This document shows positions 26,701 through 36,328 of a stretch of DNA of 64,000 nt, piece by piece. Position 1 is the first letter of the stretch; the number at the start of each line of letters is the position of its first letter. Position numbers and translations under genes: made by a program. The stretch is taken from NCBI RefSeq assembly GCF_020966635.1, contig NZ_JAJKFQ010000005.1, positions 1,204,481 to 1,268,480 of the forward strand, written 5' to 3'. The notes below the pieces were generated by a model. The model searched no databases. It saw only the letters and a list, made by a program, of their open reading frames with translations, and was not told the origin of the DNA. This stretch comes from Stieleria sp. JC731 (lineage in GTDB: Bacteria > Planctomycetota > Planctomycetia > Pirellulales > Pirellulaceae).

Positions 26701-29700
26701 TAACCATCACCGGCGGTGAAGTCAGTGGCAATACGGCTGCGTCCGAAGGCGGCGGCTTATGGAATGGTAGCGGAGCGATGAACGTCAGCGGTGTGACGTT
26801 TGAGATGAATACCGCAAGTGGAACAGCAGATGACAATGGCGGCGGCGCTTTGTTTAACAACGGTGGCACATTGACGGTTCAGGACTCGACATTCGTAGGC
26901 AACGTCGCTGACGGTCCGCGCGGCGGTGGTGCGGGGATCATGAATGTTGGGTCTGGCAGTTTGACTGTTGTTGACAGCTCTTTTGAAAACAACAGCGCAG
27001 CCGGAGCAATGATGGGCGATGGTGGCGGTGCGATATTAAGCACTGTTGGAAATGTTGCTATCACAGGCAGCAGCTATTCAGGAAACACTGCACTGGGAAC
27101 TTCAGGTAGCGGTGGTGCGATCCTGGTTCGCACAGGTTCGCTAGACATCGAGGAATCGGTCTTCACTGCCAATCAAGCGAACCGGGCCGGTGGAGCCATC
27201 GAGATCGGTGCAGTCACATTGCAATTAACCGACGTCACGCTCGGTGGCGGAACGTCTGCTGAAGGGAATTCGGTTGCAGGTAGCGGAGCAAGCCCAGGAA
27301 ATGGTGGCGGCTTACATGTGACGTTCGATTCAGATGTTTCAATTGTAGGCGGAACGGTTTCGAACAATTCCGCTGTCGAAGGCGGCGGCCTTTGGAACTC
27401 CGCAACCGGAACGATGTCCGTCGACGGTACAGAGATTACCAGCAACATTGCGATTGGCGATGATGCGGACACTGGTGGCGGTGGAGTGTTCAACAATGGG
27501 GGGGAGTTGTCGATTCTTAATGCGGACATCAGTAACAATTCGGCAACCGGCACCAGTGGTTCTGGCGGCGGACTGTTCAACCTAGGCGGAGAGATGACTG
27601 TTGAGTCGACGGTCATTGCAGGGAATACCGCGAATCGAGCCGGTGGTGGTATCGAAGTGACGTCCGACAGTACAACAGTTCTTACAGACGTTTCACTTGG
27701 CGATGTAAGTGCCGGTTCCGGGAATTCGGTTAGCGACAATGCGAATCCTGGTAACGGCGGTGGGTTGCACATCAGCGGCAACGGGTTGGTCACCATCATC
27801 GGTGGTCAGGTTTCCGGCAACTCCGCGGTCGAAGGTGGCGGTCTTTGGAATTCGCCTGTGGGAACGTTAACAGTCAACGGGACGACGATCGCAGGTAACA
27901 CCGCCGTTCGCGGTGGAGGTGTTTTCAATGAGGATTCGACTACCGGTACGTTCACTCTCACGAACGTCCTGATCGACGCAAACACGGCGACAGGGGATGA
28001 GACCTCTGACGGCGGCGGTGGGATTCACAACTTGGGAACGATGTCAATCGTCGGTTCGACCATCACCGGAAACGTTGCGAGCGGTTCGTCTGGAAGCGGT
28101 GGTGGAATTGCCAATGCTGGTGAACTCTCGCTGACATCGACTGTGTTGAATCAAAATATCGCCAATCGTGCAGGCGGGGCCATTGAAGCTCTCGACGGTT
28201 CTAAGACGGCGCTAAACAACGTCGACATGGCCGAAAACATTGTGGGCCCCGATGGTAGTGCGTCGCCAGGAAACGGCGGTGCGATTCACGTAAGTGGTGC
28301 CGGAAATGTTTCGTTGATCGGCGGAACCGTCAACAACAACACGGCTGCTCGCGAGGGCGGTGGACTGTGGAATGGATCCGGCTCGATGACCATTGATGGC
28401 ACCACCATCACGTCGAACGTTGCTGCGGGGGATGCCGCCGATGACGGAGGTGGCGGGGTCTTTAACAATGGCGGAACCGTTTCGATCGTCAATTCATCGA
28501 TCACTGGCAACTCGGCGACCGGTTCGAGTGGATCTGGTGGTGGCCTTTTCAATTTTGGCGGAACCGCATTGATCGAAGGAAGCACCTTCAGTGGCAACAT
28601 CTCCAACCGTGCTGGTGGTGGCATTGAAGTCACTGCAGACTCAATCACGACTGTGTTGCTTTCCGATTTAGTGTCGAACACTACAGGCCCCGCCGGTTCG
28701 GCGGCACCGGGTAACGGTGGCGGGATTCATATCTCTGGCAGCGGCGTCGTCATCTTGGATCGGACGACCGTTAGCGGGAACATCGCTGCTAACGAAGGTG
28801 GCGGGCTTTGGAATAGCGGTCAGGGAACGTTGGATGTCCGATCATCGACAGTCGCGGAAAATCAATCGCCCGACGGTGCTGGGATATTCAGCGACGAAGG
28901 TTCCGGGACGACTTTGGTGACCAATTCGACGATCGCAAACAATGTCGCCAGTGGAGGCGGTGGCGGTATCGGTGCAGCTGGTGGATCCGTGAATCTGACC
29001 AACGCCACGATCGCTGGCAACACTGCCGTTACCGGGGGTGGTATCGAAGTCGATGCGCAAGCAACACTAACGACGATCAATACAATCATCGCGACGAACA
29101 CCGCGACAACATCTCCAGACGTTTCGGGCAGCCTTGTCAGTCGAGGTGCGAACCTAATAGGAGATTCGTCTGGGGCGACGTGGGTGCCAATGTCTACCGA
29201 TCTTGTTAATGTTCAGGCCGGCCTTGGAAACCTCGGCGATAACGGTGGTCCGACCGAAACGATCGCGCTGCTTGAAGGAAGCCCGGCGCTTGCTGCCGGA
29301 CTTTTGGTTGGCTTGACGACCGATCAACGTGGCGTTGCTCGTCCCCAGGGCAACGGACCTGATATCGGTGCTTTTGAATCCGACCTTGATGGCGCCAATC
29401 AAAACGTTGCGATGTTATCGATTTCGGTCGCAGCAACGAATGTTTTAGAAGGAAACATTACGAAGCAGTTCACGTTCACCGTAACGCGGACAGGAAACTT
29501 GAATGGATCAACCACAGTGGACTATGCGGTCGCGGGCAGCGGCAGCAATCCGGCTGATGCAAATGATTTTGGCGGTGTGTTCCCTACCGGAACCGTCAGT
29601 TTCGCAGATCAAGAGAGCACGAAAGAAGTAACGATTTCGATTGCAGGCGATACGGCGATCGAAGCTGACGAGTCGTTCCAAATCACGCTCTCGAACGCAT

Positions 29701-30584
29701 CTGAGAATGCGTCTATCACTACCGGTTCGGTCACTGTGGTCTTGCGTGACAATGACACGCCCGGCGATGGGACAACGCAGATCATCATTCCTGAGCGATT
29801 GTTGGGCCCCAAAGTAATTCCCGGAAATAACCAGCCGAACGCGATCTTGTTCCAAGCAAGCTTGGATGCGACTCTGAGCGTCATGCCGATCGGCCGAGTT
29901 GATTTGCGAGAGACAATTACGATTCTTGATGGTGACCTTCAGCAGGTAAGCGAATTCACTCGTGGAACGACGTCTGTCGATGTTCAGGCCGGTGAGTTCT
30001 ACGCAATCATTTTCGAAGCTCAATCGATGGATCGTTTTTACGTCATCCAGTCGAACCGCGGAGTCAATTCAGTCGCCAATGTGATGCCGACCAACATCCT
30101 TTCGGCAACGGATACCGACGGAAACGGTTCGACGACTCCGATGGATGCCTTGCGGGTCATCAATCGATTGGCATTGCAAGGTGAAGGTGAACTGGGGCTG
30201 AATGACACGTTCTTAGACGTCAATCGCGACGGGCTCATCTCTCCTTCGGATGCGTTGCAAGTGATCAATCGACTTGCGATACAGGAAGCTGGCATTTCTG
30301 GGGGCGAAGGCGAGGCGGTTTCAGCAGCGTCAATGACGCTGTTACCCTCTGGCGTTTTCCCATCGCAGAGCAACGATGTCGAAGAAGAGTCGACTTTGCT
30401 TGGAACCACCGCAGTTGACCAAGCTATCTTGGACCGATTGGTGGACGATGCTTCTGTGAATGATGAAGGCGATGCGATTACAGGATTCCTCGATGCGGAA
30501 GCCGACAGCACCGTCGATTCAATCGACGAAGCGCTGCTGTCTGACGTTCTAAGCTTTGAAGAATTCGAAGCGTTGTTGTTCTAA
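23790..30584 (+). CDS. Giant secreted right-handed beta-helix protein with dockerin
   Basis: 2264 aa from the ATG at 23790. A very basic N-terminus leads to FEGLERRNLLAA (about residues 32-43), the planctomycete export motif. Most of the protein is Gly/Asn/Thr-rich parallel beta-helix built from about eight irregular 440-640-bp units, each with a GNGGGLH turn, an EGGGLWN turn, a GGGGVFNNGG turn and an ANRAGGGIE turn. A CHRD-like domain (about 470-667) interrupts the helix. Near residue 1860 is a choice-of-anchor end (GVARPQGNGPDIGAFE), then a Calx-beta domain (about 1870-1990), then two dockerin-type repeats with DTDGNG and DVNRDG calcium loops (about 2105-2165). Likely a cell-surface or adhesive protein. 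No catalytic residues are identifiable. Confidence 0.9.
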   Translation: MTKRLLSARTKRRNSIRQTRKRRSKGLRQLLFEGLERRNLLAAITVDTLIDSVDGSDGVTSLREAIIQANSNGEDDTISLPSGTFSLSLTGSGEDAAETGDLDLTEANSLTIAGTGTTVIDASGLQDRVFDIQSGATVSLSGLTITGGVASDTAGAAQSSSGDGGAIYNAGDLSLTQVLLDGNTAAGASGSGGAVMNVGTFSASDSSIINNVANRAGGGIEDASNLSVSLTDVILEGNNAGVAPSATAAPGNGGGLHVTGSATVTITGGSVSDNVAAREGGGLWNGSGLMTIDGTTIANNVASGDGADDGGGGVFNNGGSVQIQNSLVFDNVADGVSGSGGGILNLGGSLAITSTTISGNTANRAGGGIEVTGGSVTTLDGVTLGSDGDGNNDSEEGNSVAENANPGNGGGLHIGGDGVVNITGGSVVGNVAGSEGGGLWNSSTGTLVVDGTLIDSNSAPTGGGVFNDGASLTSRTFTTTFVPLNDSGVSGTASVTVDTSSPMNPSISVSIDAAGLVPDQPHIQHIHGRFASDLDDNGDVPGPFLGSGGSAVSSMVPSANQDVNGDGFITVGEGFAAYGNVLLNLSDPQTVAPQEGESPLAAFDIDSFPTAEGGVIDFEMTYTFDLNDPDQARQYNNLLPMSLREIVLHGVNTDIDVDGDGSPDGYRVTGPAAAGTLAATGGTVTIANATISNNSASGDGGGIVNESGVMTITDTTITGNVSGGDEPGEGGGGIANFGGTLQISDSDITNNMAVEGLGNGGGIVNNDGGVLVVSGGTISGNSAARAGGGVENAGTATFESVEFAGNDTGINGGALHTSGPWSATFIDSNISSNTAGAEGGGLWNSGTGTMVITDSIINSNTASGDDADQGGGGVFNDGGTMIIGNSTISDNVADGTSGSGGGVLNLGGSLAITSTTISGNTANRAGGGIEVTDGSENTLSQVDLLNNLAGPVGFAAPGNGGGLHISGGGNLTITGGEVSGNTAASEGGGLWNGSGAMNVSGVTFEMNTASGTADDNGGGALFNNGGTLTVQDSTFVGNVADGPRGGGAGIMNVGSGSLTVVDSSFENNSAAGAMMGDGGGAILSTVGNVAITGSSYSGNTALGTSGSGGAILVRTGSLDIEESVFTANQANRAGGAIEIGAVTLQLTDVTLGGGTSAEGNSVAGSGASPGNGGGLHVTFDSDVSIVGGTVSNNSAVEGGGLWNSATGTMSVDGTEITSNIAIGDDADTGGGGVFNNGGELSILNADISNNSATGTSGSGGGLFNLGGEMTVESTVIAGNTANRAGGGIEVTSDSTTVLTDVSLGDVSAGSGNSVSDNANPGNGGGLHISGNGLVTIIGGQVSGNSAVEGGGLWNSPVGTLTVNGTTIAGNTAVRGGGVFNEDSTTGTFTLTNVLIDANTATGDETSDGGGGIHNLGTMSIVGSTITGNVASGSSGSGGGIANAGELSLTSTVLNQNIANRAGGAIEALDGSKTALNNVDMAENIVGPDGSASPGNGGAIHVSGAGNVSLIGGTVNNNTAAREGGGLWNGSGSMTIDGTTITSNVAAGDAADDGGGGVFNNGGTVSIVNSSITGNSATGSSGSGGGLFNFGGTALIEGSTFSGNISNRAGGGIEVTADSITTVLLSDLVSNTTGPAGSAAPGNGGGIHISGSGVVILDRTTVSGNIAANEGGGLWNSGQGTLDVRSSTVAENQSPDGAGIFSDEGSGTTLVTNSTIANNVASGGGGGIGAAGGSVNLTNATIAGNTAVTGGGIEVDAQATLTTINTIIATNTATTSPDVSGSLVSRGANLIGDSSGATWVPMSTDLVNVQAGLGNLGDNGGPTETIALLEGSPALAAGLLVGLTTDQRGVARPQGNGPDIGAFESDLDGANQNVAMLSISVAATNVLEGNITKQFTFTVTRTGNLNGSTTVDYAVAGSGSNPADANDFGGVFPTGTVSFADQESTKEVTISIAGDTAIEADESFQITLSNASENASITTGSVTVVLRDNDTPGDGTTQIIIPERLLGPKVIPGNNQPNAILFQASLDATLSVMPIGRVDLRETITILDGDLQQVSEFTRGTTSVDVQAGEFYAIIFEAQSMDRFYVIQSNRGVNSVANVMPTNILSATDTDGNGSTTPMDALRVINRLALQGEGELGLNDTFLDVNRDGLISPSDALQVINRLAIQEAGISGGEGEAVSAASMTLLPSGVFPSQSNDVEEESTLLGTTAVDQAILDRLVDDASVNDEGDAITGFLDAEADSTVDSIDEALLSDVLSFEEFEALLF

Positions 30585-30723
30585 TCGCGTTGCGATGTGA
30601 ATCCGATTATTCCGAATCGGATGGCGTGATATCGCGAATAGCATCAGTAGATCTCGGCTCGCCGTATGTGAAGAACTGCGGCAAGCGAAGTCAAATTCGA
30701 AAGGTGCGGTTCGCCGGGCGCTT

Positions 30724-31665
30724 TTAAAAGGCGTGGCGGAGTTCAAGGCGAAGGATATCGCTGTACCAGTTGCTCTCGGTCAAGACTGTTCCGTAGCCGA
30801 CGTAGAGACTGGTGGGTGACGATTGGCAGCAGGAGTTGATCGAAAGTCTGGTGCCGATCTTTAGATTGACAACAGCATCGTTCACCGCCGAGTTCCTTTG
30901 CCCGGTCGAATCGCTGCGCAGGCCGCTGAATACGTGCCAACCGACGACTTCTGCAACCGGCGTCACATTTAGCGAACCGTTTTCGAGTGCCTTATAGCTG
31001 GCTCCCAATCCGTACCGCAGTACGTTACCGGCGAAGTCTTTTTGCTGGTTAGATCCATTGCCTAGCGGTGCAGTCGATCCATCGATCGGGATCCAGTAAC
31101 GGAGTTCCGATTCGATTGTCACGTCGTCGGTGGGGCGAATCAAACTTAACAAGCCTGGCTCTAAACTGACGTGATCGGTACTCAGGCTTTTACTTGCGTC
31201 GCCAGTCGGAAAGTAGGCTCGCAATTGAGCCGTCAGAAGAGCACTTTCGGATTCCAGTAATGATGCCTTGAAGCCGGCCTGGACGTCATAGAGTCCACCA
31301 GCATTCTCGTTGACGATTGGATCAATCCAGCGGAACGGGACTTCTGCGAACAGGGAAAAATTCTCCCATGCATGCCACTCGAGGTAGGTTGCCAGTTCTT
31401 GATGATTATCGATTCCGCGTTCCAGCTGAGGTGCACCCGTAACACCATATTGAGCATAGAGAAACTCAGCGCGGTCGGCAAATCGGCTCGAGTAGGCGGC
31501 ATCGAATCGAAGTCGAATCTGATTTCCCAGCACTGCAGAGTCGATGTAGCCGACTCCGCTATCACCAACAACGATCTGAGCTTGGACGGAATGAGCTGAG
31601 AATGCCGCCAAGTAAATGATGGCGACCCCGAGCAGGCCAAGACGTTTGCTGAGCCAGTTGCTCAT
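30724..31665 (-). CDS. Outer-membrane beta-barrel protein
   Basis: 313 aa with a signal peptide (ending HSVQAQ). The mature chain alternates polar and hydrophobic residues and ends LRLELRHAF, a terminal aromatic typical of outer-membrane barrels. Two adjacent cysteines near residue 280 are unusual for a barrel. Sequence suggests a transporter- or porin-like barrel, but no specific family is recognised. The gene runs on the opposite strand to the giant beta-helix gene. Confidence 0.75.
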   Translation of the reverse strand: MSNWLSKRLGLLGVAIIYLAAFSAHSVQAQIVVGDSGVGYIDSAVLGNQIRLRFDAAYSSRFADRAEFLYAQYGVTGAPQLERGIDNHQELATYLEWHAWENFSLFAEVPFRWIDPIVNENAGGLYDVQAGFKASLLESESALLTAQLRAYFPTGDASKSLSTDHVSLEPGLLSLIRPTDDVTIESELRYWIPIDGSTAPLGNGSNQQKDFAGNVLRYGLGASYKALENGSLNVTPVAEVVGWHVFSGLRSDSTGQRNSAVNDAVVNLKIGTRLSINSCCQSSPTSLYVGYGTVLTESNWYSDILRLELRHAF

Positions 31666-31748
31666 TTCCCAGACTACTTTTGGCGAGTTAACGGATTGAT
31701 GTATCGATCAACGAAATTGCGATTTTCGTCTTTATCGGCAAGATCGAT

Positions 31749-34511
31749 TCAATCATTCAACCTTTCCAGAATCGTCTTGTGAAACGCCAAGTGTTGATTG
31801 AGAAAGTCTTCGAACTCGGGATTGCTTGGCTGCCGAACAAGAGCGGATCGCTGGGCTTCGATCGCCTGTTCGACAAAACGTTCAGCTGCAAGCCAATCGC
31901 CCGTTCGCGAATGAAGAAAGCCAATTCCGCCAAGCAAACGTCCACGCAAGCTATGGAAACGAGCTTCTTTTTCGGCAAACTCGGGGAATTTCACGGCCAT
32001 CGATTCTAGCTGCTCAATAGCTCGCTCGAACTGCTCCAAAGATTCATCTTCACGACCTAACATTGCCAACGCACCGGCAACACTGTTGGCCGCATTTGCG
32101 GATTCATAGAGGTAAATCGGTATACCGGGAAACTCCTCGTGCAGTTGATTGAGACCCTCAAGTGCTTCGCTCGCGTGGCGAAGGGCTGTTTCCTTATTGC
32201 CGTCAGAATCTGTGAGAAGCAGGTTTCCCAAGTCCACTTGGGCGACAGCAACCCGAAACTGGTGATCTCGATTGTCCGGTTCCAGTTCCAGCGTTTGTCG
32301 CAGGTTGTCGATCGCTTGTTGATAGAATTCGCGAGCACGATCGACCCGATTGGGAACCTTTCGCAACAATACACCCAGGTTTATTTGAGCTCTGGCGAGG
32401 TCGGCGAGGATACGCACCTGTTCTGCCGCCAGCAAGGATGCCTTGTCGGATAGTTCTTGCAGCAATGCGATCGCTTCGGTGAGAGATGTTTCCGCGTTGG
32501 GAAAATCTCCCGTTTGTGTGAGCAGCAATCCGAGATTGTTTAGTGTTTGGCTGCGTTGTAGTTTCAGATCTGAGTTGCCAGGGGATTGCTGCTGAAGTTC
32601 TTTTTGCAGGGCAAGGGCTTGATCAAAATGCACGCGCGCCGATTCAGGTGCGGTGTCTCGCAATGTTTCGGCCAGCATCGCGTGTGACAAAGCCCACTGA
32701 GCTTTTAATTCAAAGTCGTCTGGTGATTCACGAAGCAACGAGTCCAGGACCTCAATCGCATCGTGGAACGCCAGTTCGGCTTCTTCTGTTTCACCCAACA
32801 AGCTATGCAGAAGTGCGATTCGGTAGCGTGTTCGAGCGTATTGATTCCACAACTGGGGATTGCTGGGGCGTGATTGCGAGAGCCGTTCATAAAGAGACAA
32901 CGCCCGATTGAGCAACTCACGCCTAGCGGTTTGCATTTGTGGAACGTGTTCTAGTGAGTCACTTGCATAGCTTGTGACCATGTTGTGAATGACGTTTAAC
33001 GATACCGAGAAGAACTCTTCGGCTTCCTCCCTAGCGTCACGTTCACGCTGAACATGTTTTCGAAGTTGAATGGTTGAAAGAAGCGAGATGGTTGCGACCA
33101 TGATCAGTAGCATCGCAATACCGCTGGCCATCGCAGCAACCAAGGGATTCCGTCGGCACCAGCGAATCGTTCGTTCGACACGGTTGACCGGCCGCGCCAG
33201 AATTGGTTCTCCGTTCAAATAGCGATTTAAGTCATCGGCGAGGTCAGATGCCGAGGCGTATCGTTTGGACGGATCTTTGGCCAAAGCCTTTAGAGTGATG
33301 GTTTGCAGATCCGCATCGATCGCACGATTCAATTCTCGTGGTTCGACCGGTTCTTCATCAATCACTTGACGCAGGGTTTCTATCGCATTGGCCGATCGAA
33401 ACGGTGGGCGACCGGTGAGACAGAAGTAGAGCGTTGCACCCAATCCATAAATGTCACTCTGTTTGGTACAACGAGATGCATCTTGGGCTTGTTCGGGTGA
33501 CATGAACGAGGGCGAGCCCATCACCTCGCCGGTGTGTGTGCTGCTGGCGATCTCGTCATCGGTCGCTTTTGCCAAACCGAAATCGGCAACGTAGGGACGT
33601 TCTCCAAAGTCGTACTTGCGATCGAGGCTTCGTCGGTCGGTGGTCGCAAGTTTTGTCTGTTCAGGTGTCGTTGCTTCGGTTGGCCCAAGAGTAGCCGAGT
33701 TCGATCTTCGGTTTACACGCACAAGAATGTTTTGCGGTTTCAGATCACGGTGAAGAATTCCATTCTGATGTGCGTGATCAATCGCAGAGGCAACTTTGGA
33801 CATTAGCGCGGCGACGCGTCGGTTTTCGATGGGGCTGTCCTGGACGACTTTTGAAAGACTTGGCCCCTCGATGTATTGCATGGAGTAGTAAAGTGTCCCT
33901 TCCACTTCACCGACATCGTAGACCGTGACCACGTGATCGTGATCCAGGCGGGCAGCCGCTTGTGCTTCGACACGGAACCGATTCTTCCATATTTCTGCTC
34001 GCTCTGGGGCCAACATCGATAGTTGGTCAGGACGAATCAGTTTTAGAGCGACAATGCGGTGAGCACTTTTTTGTCGAGCTTGGTACACCAATCCCATTCC
34101 ACCGGAACCAATCTGACGCAACAGTTCATAGTCACCAAACTCGCCGACGAAATGGTGTTGGGGTGCACCTTGGACTGCAATTCCCGAGATTGCCCCTGAG
34201 TCCAGCACTTGGGTTTGGGGCAAGGTTGTGTCACTGTTGGGATCAGCTTGCGTGGGTGATGTCGGCCTCGCCGGATTCAGATCCGTTTCGACACTGGTCA
34301 GATCCGATGGCCACGATAAATCGATTTCACCGAGCAGTGTGTCAATTTGCTCATCGTCTGGTGTCGACGCATCGGCCAATCGTTCAAGTTTTTGTTGACA
34401 TAATTCACAGTTACCCACATGGTCAAGCAAAGCATCAAGTGCTTCGTCCTGAGTCGCATCAGCACTGTCGATAAGTTTTCGCAGTGACTCTTCGGTGGGG
34501 CAGTCTGTCAT
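31749..34511 (-). CDS. Membrane Ser/Thr protein kinase with zinc-finger N-terminus and TPRs
   Basis: 920 aa. Residues 31-38 read H-x3-C-x2-C, as in ZAS zinc anti-sigma domains. A Hanks-type kinase domain spans about 127-435: the glycine loop is GSGGMG, the ATP lysine is in VALK (157), the catalytic loop is HRDLKPQN (254-261) and DFG is at 310-312, followed by an activation segment with SPSFMSPE. One membrane helix lies at about 457-480. The distal 430 residues are TPR repeats, presumably extracytoplasmic. Its ATG overlaps the stop of an ECF sigma gene (ATGA, 34508-34511), so kinase and sigma factor are made together; the zinc motif suggests direct binding of that sigma. Confidence 0.93.
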   Translation of the reverse strand: MTDCPTEESLRKLIDSADATQDEALDALLDHVGNCELCQQKLERLADASTPDDEQIDTLLGEIDLSWPSDLTSVETDLNPARPTSPTQADPNSDTTLPQTQVLDSGAISGIAVQGAPQHHFVGEFGDYELLRQIGSGGMGLVYQARQKSAHRIVALKLIRPDQLSMLAPERAEIWKNRFRVEAQAAARLDHDHVVTVYDVGEVEGTLYYSMQYIEGPSLSKVVQDSPIENRRVAALMSKVASAIDHAHQNGILHRDLKPQNILVRVNRRSNSATLGPTEATTPEQTKLATTDRRSLDRKYDFGERPYVADFGLAKATDDEIASSTHTGEVMGSPSFMSPEQAQDASRCTKQSDIYGLGATLYFCLTGRPPFRSANAIETLRQVIDEEPVEPRELNRAIDADLQTITLKALAKDPSKRYASASDLADDLNRYLNGEPILARPVNRVERTIRWCRRNPLVAAMASGIAMLLIMVATISLLSTIQLRKHVQRERDAREEAEEFFSVSLNVIHNMVTSYASDSLEHVPQMQTARRELLNRALSLYERLSQSRPSNPQLWNQYARTRYRIALLHSLLGETEEAELAFHDAIEVLDSLLRESPDDFELKAQWALSHAMLAETLRDTAPESARVHFDQALALQKELQQQSPGNSDLKLQRSQTLNNLGLLLTQTGDFPNAETSLTEAIALLQELSDKASLLAAEQVRILADLARAQINLGVLLRKVPNRVDRAREFYQQAIDNLRQTLELEPDNRDHQFRVAVAQVDLGNLLLTDSDGNKETALRHASEALEGLNQLHEEFPGIPIYLYESANAANSVAGALAMLGREDESLEQFERAIEQLESMAVKFPEFAEKEARFHSLRGRLLGGIGFLHSRTGDWLAAERFVEQAIEAQRSALVRQPSNPEFEDFLNQHLAFHKTILERLND

Positions 34512-35131
34512 TGTTGGCGAGGTGGAAGTTGTTCGGCTTGCTCCAAAATCGCGACCTCTTCCTGAAGCATTTTCTTGACCTTGCTTTTTGCAACCCAGAT
34601 CGCGCCAACTTTCATCTCAAGAAGCTCGGCAACCTGTTCACCGGAGCGACCGTTGCGGGTGAGTTCTTCGAATGCCTGCCAAGTTTTCGGTTGGACGCGA
34701 TTGCGAACACGGACCATGGCCTTCTCAAGCAACTCCCGTTTCCATTCGGCCTCCAGTTGCTCTGCGAATTGATCGCCATCACTGTGCTGCTGCAACAACT
34801 GATGGACGACGGTGTCGCCGGTGACGATTGCTTGGCGTTTTCGTTTTGACAACAGGTCAGCCCATGTACGTCGGGCGATAGTCCTCAGAAAGCCACGGAA
34901 TTTTAACCGGTCGTCGTATTCAAATGAGGCGACTTGTCGTGAGAAAGCCATGAGGACTTCTTGCACAACGTCATCTGCATCTGAGGCTTGCATACCCCAA
35001 CGGCGGCACCATGCCGCAACGAGTGGTGCATATCGCGACTCGAACCGAAGCCATGCTGCCGCATCGTTCGGTTGCGATCGAAGTTGCCCAAGCAGGGTTG
35101 GGCTGGTCGAAAGGCCAGATTCTTCGCTCAC
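34508..35131 (-). CDS. ECF sigma factor paired with the kinase
   Basis: 207 aa, RNA polymerase sigma-70 family of the ECF type. Region 2 is recognisable in DADDVVQEVLMAF and FRGFLRTIARRTWAD; region 4 in WQAFEELTRNGRSGEQVAELLE. The GTG start at 35131 has only a weak ribosome site. It is the first gene of a two-gene operon with the Ser/Thr kinase. Planctomycetes have many such sigma-kinase pairs, in which phosphorylation or sequestration is thought to control the sigma factor; the target regulon is unknown. Confidence 0.92.
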   Translation of the reverse strand: MSEESGLSTSPTLLGQLRSQPNDAAAWLRFESRYAPLVAAWCRRWGMQASDADDVVQEVLMAFSRQVASFEYDDRLKFRGFLRTIARRTWADLLSKRKRQAIVTGDTVVHQLLQQHSDGDQFAEQLEAEWKRELLEKAMVRVRNRVQPKTWQAFEELTRNGRSGEQVAELLEMKVGAIWVAKSKVKKMLQEEVAILEQAEQLPPRQQ

Positions 35132-35313
35132 GACATTCGCCAGAAAACAAATTCTCAGAAAAACAGAGAATCGCCATTAGGATTGCGAGATCTCCAGGAA
35201 GTACCTGCCAAGAAGACGGCTGGCACCGGACCTCAGTATAGGAAAAGGGCGAGCAAAGTCGAATCGGGCAATTTCGAATCGAGCAACGCAACTGCGTCCA
35301 AAAGGAGATACTC

Positions 35314-36219
35314 ATGCTTTCCAAAGCTGAATTCGTCAGCCAGTTTACATATGAGCTTAAACGTGACTACCTTTGCCACAACGCTTGGTATGCGAAGTAC
35401 GTGCGGGATTGGACGAAAGAAGATATTCTGACTGTGTTGATCAATGCTGCGTACAAGCTGTATTGTGCGACGGCAACGAACGCCTTGGAGTTAACGATCC
35501 TTGGCGGGACCGAAATCCGCACGGACTCGGCCCTGGTTAGAGGATTTGGCGTGACGGCAGCCAACGGCATCCAGGATGCGACTACGCGTAAAATCGTTCT
35601 GGACGAACTTGTGCGTCGCGATGTCGCGAACAAAAGCCAATTCATCAATGACGCGAATCCAGCGATTCGCCCGCAAAAGTACAATCGCATCACCAAAATC
35701 GGCAGCATCCTTAGCGAAAAGCATTGGAGTCCCATTCTGAATGATACGTTGATCATCGGGGCGACCACCGCTGGACAGCAGTTTAAGTTGGCGTTGACGG
35801 CCGAGGAACAAGTGGATTGGCATCACACCAACGGGCGAAAAGTCAATCGCGTTGCGGTTCTGCGAGCGAACTTTGACAAAAACGAATGCAAGAACGCTTG
35901 GAAGGCGTTTTTCCGTTCCAACATCCAGATGTTCTTCAGAGACGGAACGCCGCGAGTATTTGCACGGGAGTTGATCGGTCTCTGTGCGTTCGGGTATCAG
36001 CCTGATTTTTCGTGGCATGAACTAGGGTTTAGACGGACAAAAGCTGGGAAAAAGATCACACCGACGTTCCGCAAATACCTCAGCGCGTTGGTCGATGCCA
36101 AGTTTCAAGACAATGACCGGGAAGAAATTTTGAAAACGTTGGGGACGTTCCTGTTCGGTGACAACAAGGCATTGACTATAACTTCGTCAAATAAACCGAA
36201 GGTCGTGGTAACCGCTTGA
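35314..36219 (+). CDS. Hypothetical protein, no recognised domain
   Basis: 301 aa with a strong ribosome site (AAGGAG eight bases before the ATG). No signal peptide or membrane segment, so cytoplasmic. The composition is balanced, with many Lys, Arg and aromatic residues, and a long helical first half. I recognise no catalytic motif. The gene is divergent from the sigma-kinase operon, with 182 bp between their starts, and is followed 11 to 110 bp later by a membrane-anchored coiled-coil gene. The strong start and clean frame support a real gene; its function is not inferable. Confidence 0.75.
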   Translation: MLSKAEFVSQFTYELKRDYLCHNAWYAKYVRDWTKEDILTVLINAAYKLYCATATNALELTILGGTEIRTDSALVRGFGVTAANGIQDATTRKIVLDELVRRDVANKSQFINDANPAIRPQKYNRITKIGSILSEKHWSPILNDTLIIGATTAGQQFKLALTAEEQVDWHHTNGRKVNRVAVLRANFDKNECKNAWKAFFRSNIQMFFRDGTPRVFARELIGLCAFGYQPDFSWHELGFRRTKAGKKITPTFRKYLSALVDAKFQDNDREEILKTLGTFLFGDNKALTITSSNKPKVVVTA

Positions 36220-36328
36220 GCGACTCGCTTTGGTCGCGTTTCGCGCGACCCGCAATTCGTTGAAGCAACGACATCGCGTCTTGCCAAGGTTTGGTTCTGT
36301 TGCGACCTGTTTTGAAAAGAGAGATTCA

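Noticed and set aside
24290-28681. Long proline-rich reading frames on the reverse strand
   Set aside because: They mirror the Gly-rich repeats of the beta-helix gene and lack start sites or domains.
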